Shown one piece after another: positions 35,494 to 44,544 of a DNA stretch of 64,000 nucleotides (the stretch's first letter is position 1; every line of letters begins with the position of its first letter). The DNA is from JALQUO01 sp964529685. Lineage in GTDB: Bacteria > Pseudomonadota > Alphaproteobacteria > Rickettsiales > Midichloriaceae. Position numbers and translations under genes: made by a program. The notes under the pieces were generated by a model. That model was given only the letters and a program-made list of their open reading frames with translations. It was not told the origin of the DNA and made no database searches. The stretch lies in NCBI GenBank assembly GCA_964529685.1, contig CAZGZC010000001.1, positions 372,001 through 436,000 of the forward strand, written 5' to 3'.

Positions 35494-36618
35494 ATGAAAA
35501 ATTCTATGAAAAGGCTGGCTAAAGTTCTATCTTTTTTATCATTTTTAGTATGTAGTGATGGGTTTACTTATGTAACTACTGCTAAACAGGCTATACTTAT
35601 TGATGTATCCACTGGTCAGATTCTGTATCAACATAATGCAACTGAGTTGATGCATCCATCATCCATGACTAAAATCATGACTACATATCTAGTATTTGAT
35701 AGGCTAAAATCTGGTAAGTTATCTTTAAATGATAGGTTTACAACCAGTGAGAAAGCTTGGAAGATGGGTGGCTCTAGGATGTTCCTCCAGTATGGTGCTT
35801 CGCCAACCATTAATGAACTGTTAAAAGGCATTGTAGTACAGTCAGGTAACGATGCTTGTGTTGTAATTGCTGAGGGTATGTCTGGCGACGAAGATGCGTT
35901 TATAGGTAAGATGAATAATATGGCTAAGGAGCTTGGTATGACTCAAACTAACTTTACAAACGCTAGTGGTTGGCCAGATCCTAATAATCTAAGTACTGCA
36001 AAAGATCTTAGTAAGTTAGCAATAGCTCTTATGAAAAACTTTCCTCAATACTATCATTATCATGCAATTAAACAGTTCAGCTATGGAAATATAACTCAGA
36101 ATAATAGAAATACTTTGCTAGGTAAGATAGGAGTGGATGGAATAAAAACTGGTCACACTGATGCTGGTGGACATGGTATTGTATTGAGTGCTGAACAGCA
36201 AGATAGGAGGTTAGTAGCTGTTATCAATGGCCTTCCAAGTGAGAAGGCTAGGATGATTGAAGGTGAAAAGATACTGAACTATGGTTTTAATGGCTTTACA
36301 AAAATAAATTTGCTTAAGAGTAGCGACGTATTAGCTAAATCTAAAGTTTTCTATGGCGAGTTGCCAGAAGTTAGTCTCTCTGTAAAGAAAAATGTGAAAA
36401 TTTTAGGCGATCAAAATGAGAAAATTACCTGTACTATTACCTATAAAGATTGTGTTACAGCACCAATATCTATTGGAGAGAAGCTAGGGACTATTACTTG
36501 TAAAATAGATAATATCTATGACTCAGAACTAAAATATGATCTCGTTTCTATGGTGAAGGTGAAGGAAGCCAACTTTGTTCAAAAGATTTGGCAAAACATC
36601 GAAAGATTTCTTGCTTAG
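35494..36618 (+). CDS. D-alanyl-D-alanine carboxypeptidase (PBP5/6 type)
   Basis: Trims the terminal D-Ala of peptidoglycan stem peptides. The 374-residue protein has a signal peptide (about residues 4-25), catalytic S57-M-T-K60, S117-G-N119 and K218-T-G220, then a PBP5 C-terminal beta domain. It ends in an amphipathic helix (NFVQKIWQNIERFLA) suited to peripheral membrane anchoring. The three active-site motifs are intact, so it should be active. With mltA and the NlpD-like protein it argues for a real peptidoglycan layer. It could be named dacA, dacC or dacF. Confidence 0.94.
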   Translation: MKNSMKRLAKVLSFLSFLVCSDGFTYVTTAKQAILIDVSTGQILYQHNATELMHPSSMTKIMTTYLVFDRLKSGKLSLNDRFTTSEKAWKMGGSRMFLQYGASPTINELLKGIVVQSGNDACVVIAEGMSGDEDAFIGKMNNMAKELGMTQTNFTNASGWPDPNNLSTAKDLSKLAIALMKNFPQYYHYHAIKQFSYGNITQNNRNTLLGKIGVDGIKTGHTDAGGHGIVLSAEQQDRRLVAVINGLPSEKARMIEGEKILNYGFNGFTKINLLKSSDVLAKSKVFYGELPEVSLSVKKNVKILGDQNEKITCTITYKDCVTAPISIGEKLGTITCKIDNIYDSELKYDLVSMVKVKEANFVQKIWQNIERFLA

Positions 36619-36757
36619 AAGCGTAAGTCAAAAATCCTAGATATTTTCTGTAGCATTTAATCTCACAAGATAAATTAAATTTTGAATTGAGAATTTTATG
36701 GTATATTGCAGACTTCTCAGGAAAAATGTAGAATTTTTAGAAAAATAGGAATTTTTT

Positions 36758-37417
36758 ATGACATTAAATAACAAGAGATTTGCAATTTTGCTTTCGGGTT
36801 GTGGATATATAGATGGGGCTGAAGTTAGCGAATCTGTATTAACAATGCTTCATATAGACAAGCTTGATATAGAATATGATGTATTTGCGTTTAATAGAGA
36901 TCAGGAAGATGTTATAGATCACGTCTCAAAGAAAAAATGTCAAGACAAGAGAAATATGATGACAGAAGCTTGTAGAATCTCTAGGAATATAAAAGATGTA
37001 GAGACTCTAAATCCTCAGAAATACCATGCATTAGTAATACCTGGTGGGATGGGAGTTGCGAAGAATTTCTCCAACCTAGCATCTGCAGGTAGTGAATTTG
37101 AAGTTAAGCCTGAAGTTGCACAAATAATCTCTGAGTTCGTGTCGCTTGAGAAGCCAATTGGCGCTATATGTATTTCACCTGCTATAGTAGCTAAGGTGTT
37201 AAGAAGCTTTGGTTATAAACCATTAGTTACATTAGGTGATGAGAATGAAATTTTAGATGCAATTGATGTTGAGCAAGAGCTTTGCAATGCAGATGATATA
37301 GTGGTAGACAGTGTTAATAAAATAATTACCACACCAGCTTATATGCTAGATGCTCGTATTTCAGAGGTATCTGCTGGAATAGGAAAACTTGTCTTAAAAT
37401 TACAAGAAATTTGTTAA
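36758..37417 (+). CDS. elbB: ElbB-type DJ-1/PfpI superfamily protein
   Basis: A 219-residue glutamine-amidotransferase-like protein. It has FAILLSGCGYIDGAEVSESV, ALVIPGGMGVAKNFSNLA and the nucleophile elbow GAICISPAIVAKVL with the reactive Cys, all in ElbB order. ElbB (sigma cross-reacting protein, enhancing lycopene biosynthesis protein 2) has reported glyoxalase III activity in E. coli; its physiological role is unclear. The next gene starts 3 bases after the stop, so the two are probably co-transcribed. Confidence 0.9.
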   Translation: MTLNNKRFAILLSGCGYIDGAEVSESVLTMLHIDKLDIEYDVFAFNRDQEDVIDHVSKKKCQDKRNMMTEACRISRNIKDVETLNPQKYHALVIPGGMGVAKNFSNLASAGSEFEVKPEVAQIISEFVSLEKPIGAICISPAIVAKVLRSFGYKPLVTLGDENEILDAIDVEQELCNADDIVVDSVNKIITTPAYMLDARISEVSAGIGKLVLKLQEIC

Positions 37418-37419
37418 AT

Positions 37420-38136
37420 ATGTTCACTAGAACAGTAGAAATATTACTATTATTCATTATCTTGGGTTGTAGCCAAGAAGTGAAACAAGAAGCTCCTAAA
37501 AATCAGACATATACATTATCTATAGAAAAAACAGAAATTTTACCTGTGTTAGATATAGTTAATTGTCCTATATCTCCTAATATATCAAGCGGAGCTAAGG
37601 TACCGCCAATATATAAAAGTAATAATCTCAGACGAAGAATTGGTTACGCAACTTATGCACATGGAGATTTTGTGAGAATAAATGGTATTTTAACTGATAG
37701 GAATTGTACACCAATAAGTAATGCAACTGTTCAGATATGGCAGCCAGACGCAAATGGTATATATAAAAATGTACCAGATTATGGTTATCTTTATGATAAC
37801 CTTATGTATACAGAGCAGAAGACTAGATTCAAAGAGTATTTTGATAATAGCGTTATAGCTGATGAAAATTTTACAGGAAGTGGATCAACAACGACTGACA
37901 ACCTTGGGAGATTTTCTTTTTTGACAATAATGCCTGGAGGTATTGAGCCACTAATTAATTTGAGAGTGATATATAAGCATTCTCCTGAGTTTAATACAAT
38001 TCTCTACTTTAAAAAAACCGATAAAGAAGGTGTGGTACTGGAGAAAATCGGAAAAAATATAGTAGATGATGTAAATGAAGTGGTCTATAAACACCAGTTG
38101 ACTTTACTAGATGTTAGTCAACAGAGAACTTATTGA
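37420..38136 (+). CDS. Intradiol-dioxygenase-fold lipoprotein, probably lacking the iron-binding His pair
   Basis: ATG at 37420 gives 238 residues with a lipobox signal (FIILGC); a TTG at 37411 inside the elbB end is less likely. The core matches protocatechuate 3,4-dioxygenase-like proteins: GDFVRINGILTDRNCTPISN, VQIWQPDANGIYKN, FTGSGSTTTDNLGRFSFLTI, MPGG. The active-site H-x-H that normally follows the PG motif appears as INLRVIYKH, so iron ligation and ring cleavage are doubtful. Similar proteins annotated as protocatechuate dioxygenase occur in Rickettsiales. It is likely an envelope-anchored beta protein of unknown role. Confidence 0.75.
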   Translation: MFTRTVEILLLFIILGCSQEVKQEAPKNQTYTLSIEKTEILPVLDIVNCPISPNISSGAKVPPIYKSNNLRRRIGYATYAHGDFVRINGILTDRNCTPISNATVQIWQPDANGIYKNVPDYGYLYDNLMYTEQKTRFKEYFDNSVIADENFTGSGSTTTDNLGRFSFLTIMPGGIEPLINLRVIYKHSPEFNTILYFKKTDKEGVVLEKIGKNIVDDVNEVVYKHQLTLLDVSQQRTY

Positions 38137-38203
38137 AGTTTTTTCTTGTATTATACATTATGTAGTTATATCATTTAATGTTATATAAATGGTTTAAAAC
38201 ACA

Positions 38204-38467
38204 ATGTTGAAAAAAGTATTAGGATTAGTATTTGCTGTATTTATGTCTGTTCAATCTTATGCTCTAGATGAAATTAGCTATGCAGAAAACAAGATTTATT
38301 CTGTGAGCGATAGTCAGATCAATGACTTCTTAAAAAAATTTATAGATAGCAGTGTTACTAATGTTATGATGTTAGTAGAGTTCGTGACTCAGCTATTAAA
38401 AGATGCAGTAGGTAACAAAGTACTAGGAAGTACAAGTAATATTAGAAAAATTATATGCCCCCACTAG
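38204..38467 (+). CDS. Small exported hypothetical protein
   Basis: An 87-residue protein with a clear signal peptide (MLKKVLGLVFAVFMSVQSYA, cleavage about residue 20) and a short helical mature part (SQINDFLKKFIDSSVTNVMM). I recognise no family. Its last 13 bases overlap the start of the thioredoxin-family gene, which suggests coupling, although the overlap also leaves room for a truncated 3' end. It is preceded by a 67-base spacer after the dioxygenase-like gene. Confidence 0.5.
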   Translation: MLKKVLGLVFAVFMSVQSYALDEISYAENKIYSVSDSQINDFLKKFIDSSVTNVMMLVEFVTQLLKDAVGNKVLGSTSNIRKIICPH

Positions 38468-39015
38468 AAACACCACAGATTAATAAAAGATTTAAAGCCA
38501 AAGATTTTAAATTAATGGGTATTGATGGTAAAAGTTATTCCATTTCAGATGTAAAAAGTAAAAATGGTTTAGTAGTTGCATTTATATGCAATCACTGCCC
38601 TTATGTCCAAGCTATAACTGATAAAATTGTACAGGATGTAGCTGACTTAGCTAAGATTGAAATTGGCTTTGTAGGTATCAATTCTAATGATACAGAAGCA
38701 TACCCAGATGACTCATTTGATAACATGAAGATATTTGCTGAGCAACACAAGTTTAATTTCCCTTATCTATTTGACGAAACCCAGGAGATAGCTAAAGAAT
38801 ATGATGCTGTCTGCACACCAGATTTCTTCTGCTTTGATAAAGATCAAAGACTAGTTTACAGAGGTCGTCTTGACTCAGCTGGCAAGCATCATGTGCCTGA
38901 CGCTAAGAGGGAGCTATTCAATGCCATGGAGATCGTTGCCAGCGGACAATCAATTAATCATATTAAACAATATCCAAGTATAGGTTGTTCTATTAAATGG
39001 AAAGTTTGTATTTAA
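38455..39015 (+). CDS. Thioredoxin-family (AhpC/TSA-redoxin type) protein
   Basis: A 186-residue protein of the family marked by CNHCPYV: VVAFICNHCPYVQAITDKIV, then GFVGINSNDTEAYPDDSFDN, FPYLFDETQEIAKEYDAVCTP and the C-terminal PSIGCSIKWK. The active site keeps one Cys in the peroxidatic position (N-x-C-P) rather than a C-x-x-C pair. No signal peptide, so it is probably cytosolic. The exact activity is unknown across the family. Confidence 0.85.
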   Translation: MPPLETPQINKRFKAKDFKLMGIDGKSYSISDVKSKNGLVVAFICNHCPYVQAITDKIVQDVADLAKIEIGFVGINSNDTEAYPDDSFDNMKIFAEQHKFNFPYLFDETQEIAKEYDAVCTPDFFCFDKDQRLVYRGRLDSAGKHHVPDAKRELFNAMEIVASGQSINHIKQYPSIGCSIKWKVCI

Positions 39016-39073
39016 TTACGATCAACTTAATGACAAATTTATAAAGTTGTATATAGATATAAAGTAAAAACTC

Positions 39074-40075
39074 ATGGATAAGTTGCTATCTGGTAGCTTC
39101 TTAGAGGAAGATATAGCAGAGCAGAGCGATGGCTTGAGACCTCAAACGATTGAGAATTTTATTGGACAGGAAAATCCTATAGGAAATTTAAAAGTCTTTA
39201 TAAATGGAGCTAAAAGACGAGACGAACCACTAGATCATGTGTTAATATATGGACCTCCAGGGCTGGGCAAAACAACTCTCTCTCATATAATAGCTTACGA
39301 GATGGGATCAAATCTCAAGGTTACTGCTGGACCAATTTTGAGTAAGGTAGGTGACTTAGCTGCTATCTTAACGAATCTTCAGGAGAAAGATGTTCTATTT
39401 ATAGATGAGATACATAGGCTCAATAGGGTTGTAGAAGAATCTCTTTATTCTGCTATGGAAGACTATGCTCTTGACTTAGTTATAGGTGAGGGACCTACAG
39501 CCAGGATGCTGAGGATTAACATTCCAAAGTTTACTTTAATTGGTGCTACGACCCGCCTAGGACTTATAGCTAATCCACTTAAGGATAGGTTTGGAATACC
39601 TATTAGTCTTGACTTTTATACTTTTAAAGAGCTAAAGCGAATACTTATTCGCTATGGAAAAAAGATTGGTGTAATGATAGATGCTGAGTCAGCTGAAGAG
39701 ATTGCTAAGAGATCGCGAGGCACTCCACGGATAGCATTAAGGCTTCTCAGGCGGATTAGAGATTTTGCAGATGAAATTGATTTGAATATAACAAGAAATG
39801 CGTTATTTAAAATGAATATTGATGCGATCGGATTGGATTTATTAGATCAAAAGTATATAAATTATATAATAAAAGTATTTAATGGTGGACCAGTTGGAAT
39901 AGAAACAATAGTAGCTGGTATATCAGAGGATAAAACAACTGTAGAAGAAGTTATAGAACCATATCTTTTACAAATAGGATTTGTAGTAAAATCCCCGAGA
40001 GGAAGAATTTTAACAAGAAATTGCATTAATCATATTACAATTAAAAATGGTATCGAGAATATTAATAGCGAATAG
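39074..40075 (+). CDS. ruvB: Holliday junction helicase RuvB
   Basis: Branch-migration AAA+ motor. The 333-residue protein has LRPQTIENFIGQENPIGNL, Walker A YGPPGLGKTTLSH, Walker B LFIDEIHRLNR, sensor 1 LIGATTRLGLI with the arginine finger region PLKDRFGI, and the C-terminal winged helix PYLLQIGFVVKSPRGRILT. ruvA and ruvC are not adjacent. Its 3' end overlaps pccA by 29 bases. Confidence 0.97.
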   Translation: MDKLLSGSFLEEDIAEQSDGLRPQTIENFIGQENPIGNLKVFINGAKRRDEPLDHVLIYGPPGLGKTTLSHIIAYEMGSNLKVTAGPILSKVGDLAAILTNLQEKDVLFIDEIHRLNRVVEESLYSAMEDYALDLVIGEGPTARMLRINIPKFTLIGATTRLGLIANPLKDRFGIPISLDFYTFKELKRILIRYGKKIGVMIDAESAEEIAKRSRGTPRIALRLLRRIRDFADEIDLNITRNALFKMNIDAIGLDLLDQKYINYIIKVFNGGPVGIETIVAGISEDKTTVEEVIEPYLLQIGFVVKSPRGRILTRNCINHITIKNGIENINSE

Positions 40076-42041
40076 AGGTGAAATAGCTTGTAGAATAGCT
40101 AGGACAGCAAGAAAAATGGGTATTCAGACAGTTGCAGTTTACTCAGATGCAGACATAAACTCACTTCATCTTAGAATGGCGGATGAGGTGGTATATATAG
40201 GGCCATCTCCAGCACCATCTAGCTACCTCAACACTAAAAATATCTTAAATGCAATTAAAATATCTGGTGCAGATGCAGTTCACCCAGGATATGGTTTCTT
40301 ATCTGAAAATGCTAAATTTGCTGAGACTCTTATAAAAAATGGCATTACATTTATAGGTCCATCTCCAGATGCAATAAGTAAAATGGGTGATAAGATTCAA
40401 GCTAAGAAAATAGCTAAGGATGCAGGTGTTAATGTTGTACCAGGCTATATAGGAGCAATTAAAACTGAGCAAGATGCCCTGAAAATTGCAGCTAAGATAG
40501 GCTATCCAATCATGCTGAAAGCAGTTGCAGGTGGTGGAGGGAAAGGGATTAGGATTGTCAGAAATGCAGCTGAGATGCAGCAGGCCTTTAGCTCAACTAA
40601 AAATGAAGCAATGAATAGCTTTGCAGATGCAAGAACTTTTATTGAAAAATATATTGAAAGACCAAGACATATAGAAATACAGATTTTGAGTGATCAGCAC
40701 GGTAACTATATTTGTTTAGGTGAAAGAGAGTGCTCTATCCAGCGACACCACCAAAAAGTTATTGAAGAGGCTCCTAGCACATTTATAGATGAAAAGACTA
40801 GGAAGAAGATGTACGCACAAGCTATAGCTTTAGCAAAGAAAGTTGGTTATTTCTCAGCTGGTACTGTTGAATATATAGTCAATGCAAAGAAGCAGTTCTA
40901 TTTTATGGAGATGAATACTAGACTCCAGGTTGAACATCCAGTTACTGAGCTAATAACAGGAATAGATATAGTTGAACAGATGATAAGAATCGCTAGAGGT
41001 GAAAAGCTCGCTATCAAGCAGTCAGATATAAAATTAGATGGTTGGGCTACTGAGTGTCGTATATACGCTGAAGATCCATCATGTGGATTTCTGCCTTCTA
41101 TCGGTAAAATTACAACCTATAGTGCACCTAAAGCTGGTCCAGGAGTTAGAATTGAAAGTGGAGTGTATGAAGGAGGCGAGGTAAGTATGTTCTATGATGC
41201 CATGATCTCAAAAGTCTGTATTCATGCACCTACAAGAGTTGAATGTATTGAAAAGACTCAAAAAGCATTAGGTGAGTACATTATTCGTGGGATATCTCAT
41301 AACATTCCTTTTTTACAAACAGTACTTGCTTCTCCAAAGTATATAACATCTGATATATCAACAAATTTCTTAGAGGAGGAGTATAAAAGTGGTTTCACTG
41401 GTCCAATTCTTAGCGATGAAGCGAGTGCTGTTGTATTAAGTGCAAGCCTGTATATTTATATGGCAGAGCAGAAAAGAGCTATGACTATAAATGGACAACT
41501 TAGAACTTATCAAAGAGGTCATGGAACAAGATTAGTTGTAATGCTAGATGATAGACGGTATCCAGTGACAATTAGGCAAATAGAAGATGGGTATAAAATA
41601 TCATTTGAAAGCCGTAGATTGTATATTACAAGTAAATGGATATTAGGTAGTAAGCTTTTCCAATGTAATATAAATGGTCAATCTTACAGTCTCCAAGTTG
41701 AAAAAAATGGTTTAGGGGTGAAGATTACATACATTGGTTATACAACCATAACCAGAGTTATGACACCTGCAGTTGGTGAGCTTACTAAGCATATAAAGAA
41801 AATTGAAGTTAAAACTAGCAAAGGTGATGTTTTAGCTAATATGCCTGGTATGGTTAGAGACATAAAAATCGCACTTGGTGAAGAAGTAATAAAAGATCAA
41901 CCTCTAATCATTTTAGAAGCTATGAAGATGGAAAATATTCTTATTTCTCCTGTAGATGGTATTGTACAATCTATGCCTATAGAGGCTGGTCAATCAGTTA
42001 TGGTTGGTGATCTGCTCATATCAATCAAGTCTAAGGGATAA
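40047..42041 (+). CDS. pccA: Propionyl/acetyl-CoA carboxylase alpha subunit (biotin carboxylase plus biotin carrier)
   Basis: A 664-residue biotin-dependent carboxylase subunit. The biotin carboxylase domain has SRILIANRGEIACRIARTA, HPGYGFLSENA, the ATP-grasp loop KAVAGGGGKGIR and EMNTRLQVEHPVTE. A BT-type linker region follows, and the C-terminal biotinyl domain has LEAMKMENIL with the biotinylated Lys. The size and linker fit PccA; the partner pccB is not in the window. ATG at 40047 lies inside the ruvB 3' end, giving a 29-base overlap and likely coupling. It probably feeds propionyl-CoA into the TCA cycle (inference). Confidence 0.92.
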   Translation: MVSRILIANRGEIACRIARTARKMGIQTVAVYSDADINSLHLRMADEVVYIGPSPAPSSYLNTKNILNAIKISGADAVHPGYGFLSENAKFAETLIKNGITFIGPSPDAISKMGDKIQAKKIAKDAGVNVVPGYIGAIKTEQDALKIAAKIGYPIMLKAVAGGGGKGIRIVRNAAEMQQAFSSTKNEAMNSFADARTFIEKYIERPRHIEIQILSDQHGNYICLGERECSIQRHHQKVIEEAPSTFIDEKTRKKMYAQAIALAKKVGYFSAGTVEYIVNAKKQFYFMEMNTRLQVEHPVTELITGIDIVEQMIRIARGEKLAIKQSDIKLDGWATECRIYAEDPSCGFLPSIGKITTYSAPKAGPGVRIESGVYEGGEVSMFYDAMISKVCIHAPTRVECIEKTQKALGEYIIRGISHNIPFLQTVLASPKYITSDISTNFLEEEYKSGFTGPILSDEASAVVLSASLYIYMAEQKRAMTINGQLRTYQRGHGTRLVVMLDDRRYPVTIRQIEDGYKISFESRRLYITSKWILGSKLFQCNINGQSYSLQVEKNGLGVKITYIGYTTITRVMTPAVGELTKHIKKIEVKTSKGDVLANMPGMVRDIKIALGEEVIKDQPLIILEAMKMENILISPVDGIVQSMPIEAGQSVMVGDLLISIKSKG

Positions 42042-42186
42042 ATTTTCTTGAACATAAGTTCAAAATGATGTAGTATGCAACTTTGCATTGATTGCTAAAA
42101 AACTAAATAATAAAAAATATGACAGCTGATAGAAGTTTTATTTTTCTTAAAACTAATATCTTTGATAAAGATGGAGAATCGAGCAA

Positions 42187-43803
42187 CTATCTTTGCAATG
42201 CTGCTTCAATAAATGACATAAATAGAGGATGAGGACTTAACAGTCTTGACTTGAACTCTGGATGAAATTGGACTGAGACAAACCAAGGATGATTACTATA
42301 CTCAAGAATTTCAACTAAATTACCATCAGCTGAACAGCCAGTAGCTATAAGACCGTTTTCTTCCATTTGCTGGAGATATTTATTATTGAACTCAAATCTA
42401 TGACGATGTCTTTCATGCACAATTTCTTCTCCATAGCTTTGCTTAGACTTGCTACCTTGCTTTAAATGGCATGGATATGAACCTAGTCTCATAGTACCAC
42501 CAAGAGGCTCACATGCAGTTCTAGTCTCATAAGCTCCATCTTTAATCCACTTAGTAGCTAAATCAATTACATTATCACAATTATTGGAGAACTCAGTTGA
42601 GTTAGCATTTTCTATACCCATTACATTTCTTGCAAACTCTATAGCTGTTAGCTGCATTCCTAAGCATATGCCGAAGAATGGTATGTTATTTTCACGAGCG
42701 TACTTTATAGCCACTATCATACCTTCAACTCCTCTAGAACCAAACCCGCCCGGTACCATAATTGCTTTAGAGTTGGCTAAAAAATCCTTAACATTACCAT
42801 CATTCATCTTTTCTGCATTGATCCAATGGATTTTAATCTTACAGTTCTGGTGGAGCCCCGTATGGTAAAATGCTTCAATTAGAGACTTATACGCATCTTC
42901 CAGTTTATACTTTCCAATAATATCTATTACTAATTCTCTTTTGGGGTTATCAGACACAGTCATGAGTTTTACCCAATCAGTCATATCTACATCTTTGTAA
43001 TCATTTATTCCAAATATCTTGAGAAGCTCCTTGTCTAATCTATCTTTATAATATTCCAGTGGTGCTTTATAAATTGAATCTTGATCTACTCCTTGTATCA
43101 CTCTATTTTTATCTACATTACATAGGAGAGCGATTTTATTCTTTTCATTTTCAGGTATTTCACGATCAGCTCTACAAACAACAATATCTGGCTGTATTCC
43201 AATTGATAGCAGCTCTTTCACTGAATGCTGAGTTGGCTTAGTTTTTAATTCCTTAGCTGATGCTAGATATGGCACAAGAGTTAAATGAACATAAGCACAT
43301 TGGTGTTGACTCCTCTGACCGAGCTGCCTAATAGCCTCAAAGAATGGAAGAGCTTCTATGTCCCCCACAGTACCTCCTATTTCACAGATAAGAAAATCAA
43401 TTCCATCTAGATCGTTTAAAATAAACGCTTTTATGAGATTTGTTACATGTGGGATGACCTGGACGGTCACTCCTAAGAAATCACCGCGGCGCTCCATATT
43501 GATTAATTTCTCATATATTTGACCTGAAGTTAGATTATCACTTTTTTTAGCGCAAATCCCTGTAAATCTTTCGTAATGGCCAAGATCTAGGTCTGTCTCA
43601 GCTCCGTCGTCCGTTACAAAGACTTCACCGTGCTGATATGGACTCATTGTACCACAATCTACATTTAAATATGGATCTAGCTTCCTCATACAAACTTTAT
43701 AGCCTCTTGCCTGAAGAAGCGTTGCTATCGATGCTGATGTAATTCCCTTTCCTAGTGATGAAACTACTCCTCCTGTAACAAAAATTATTCTAGCTTTTTT
43801 CAT
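42187..43803 (-). CDS. pyrG: CTP synthase
   Basis: Aminates UTP to CTP using glutamine. The 538-residue enzyme has the synthetase domain (IIFVTGGVVSSLGKGI, LDPYLNVDCGTMSPYQHGEV, DGAETDLDLGHYERF, ICEIGGTVGDIE). The class I glutaminase domain has PGGFGSRG, nucleophile FFGICLGMQLTAIEFARN and the His-Glu pair in VQFHPEFKS. It is complete. It is convergent with pccA across 145 bases that contain a short inverted repeat (TTGAAC/GTTCAA, 42048-42063) without a T-run. secG lies 48 bases upstream on the same strand. Confidence 0.97.
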   Translation of the reverse strand: MKKARIIFVTGGVVSSLGKGITSASIATLLQARGYKVCMRKLDPYLNVDCGTMSPYQHGEVFVTDDGAETDLDLGHYERFTGICAKKSDNLTSGQIYEKLINMERRGDFLGVTVQVIPHVTNLIKAFILNDLDGIDFLICEIGGTVGDIEALPFFEAIRQLGQRSQHQCAYVHLTLVPYLASAKELKTKPTQHSVKELLSIGIQPDIVVCRADREIPENEKNKIALLCNVDKNRVIQGVDQDSIYKAPLEYYKDRLDKELLKIFGINDYKDVDMTDWVKLMTVSDNPKRELVIDIIGKYKLEDAYKSLIEAFYHTGLHQNCKIKIHWINAEKMNDGNVKDFLANSKAIMVPGGFGSRGVEGMIVAIKYARENNIPFFGICLGMQLTAIEFARNVMGIENANSTEFSNNCDNVIDLATKWIKDGAYETRTACEPLGGTMRLGSYPCHLKQGSKSKQSYGEEIVHERHRHRFEFNNKYLQQMEENGLIATGCSADGNLVEILEYSNHPWFVSVQFHPEFKSRLLSPHPLFMSFIEAALQR

Positions 43804-43851
43804 ACTTGTTTTGCTTAAAACGTAGCTTTTTTCATAGTTTTTGTCAAGAGT

Positions 43852-44136
43852 TTATTCATCATCCTCATCTTTATTCTCTTCTATATATTTATTTATTGAG
43901 TTTGCATTATTTACCTTATAACTTAGATTTGCAATGACTATACTATTAATGATAAAAGCTACAGCAAAGAAAATGGTGCTCTTCTTAACAAAATCCATTC
44001 TTATAGAGCCATGCATTGACTTAGTGCTACTACTTGCAAGGTTGGCCATACCATCTGATGAAGTCTTTTGAACTAATATAAGTAATATCATTGAGACGAC
44101 AAGTATGCCCTGTAGGATTGCTAGGGTTGTTATCAT
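43852..44136 (-). CDS. secG: Preprotein translocase subunit SecG
   Basis: A 94-residue protein with the SecG pattern: two hydrophobic segments (ILQGILVVSMILLILVQKT, STIFFAVAFIINSIVIANL) separated by a Gly/Ser-rich loop (SSDGMANLASSSTKSMHGS), and an acidic tail. It stimulates SecYEG-dependent export. It lies 48 bases upstream of pyrG, an arrangement common in Alphaproteobacteria, and is divergent from ftsB. Confidence 0.93.
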   Translation of the reverse strand: MITTLAILQGILVVSMILLILVQKTSSDGMANLASSSTKSMHGSIRMDFVKKSTIFFAVAFIINSIVIANLSYKVNNANSINKYIEENKDEDDE

Positions 44137-44217
44137 AAAGAATTTTTGTTATAGAGATTTTTGATGATACTTATCATACAAACTTTTTTTCTCTAGTCAA
44201 TAAAAATAGATTTCATA

Positions 44218-44544
44218 ATGGTGAGCAGTACAGACTTATTCTTCAAGATTATTCTCATGAGTTGTATTATAGCTTATCTTACCTTTCATGCTTTTTCAGG
44301 TCATCGAGGGTTAATTTCTACAATAGATATAGATAGAGTAATTCAAGAAAAGCAAAAATATCTTGCCAAACTCCAAAACGAAACATCAATGATTGAATTA
44401 AAATTAATATCATTAAAGATCAATCACTTAGATTTAGATTATTTAGATGAATTAGCAAGAGCACAATTAGGATTAGCCCTAGATAATGAAACTGTTATTA
44501 ATTTTAGATATCAAGAGGATAGCTCATATAATATGAAACCTTAA
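44218..44544 (+). CDS. FtsB/DivIC-type septum formation protein
   Basis: A 108-residue bitopic protein with one N-terminal membrane segment (FFKIILMSCIIAYLTFHAF). A coiled coil follows (QEKQKYLAKLQNETSMIELKLISLKI), then the DivIC/FtsB end DYLDELARAQLGLALDNETVI. FtsB with FtsL and FtsQ links the divisome to septal peptidoglycan synthesis. The placement next to secG-pyrG is the common alphaproteobacterial one (pdhA usually follows, not seen here). Its last 41 bases overlap the convergent virB8. Confidence 0.86.
   Translation: MVSSTDLFFKIILMSCIIAYLTFHAFSGHRGLISTIDIDRVIQEKQKYLAKLQNETSMIELKLISLKINHLDLDYLDELARAQLGLALDNETVINFRYQEDSSYNMKP

Noticed and set aside
42048..42063. TTGAAC-ATAA-GTTCAA inverted repeat between convergent pccA and pyrG as an intrinsic terminator
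   Set aside because: The stem is only 6 bp and AT-rich, and no T-run follows on either strand.
42119..42232. Plus-strand frame MTADRSFIFLKTNIFDKDGE and following codons, about 37 residues
   Set aside because: It runs into the antisense of the pyrG end, is short and has no recognisable features.
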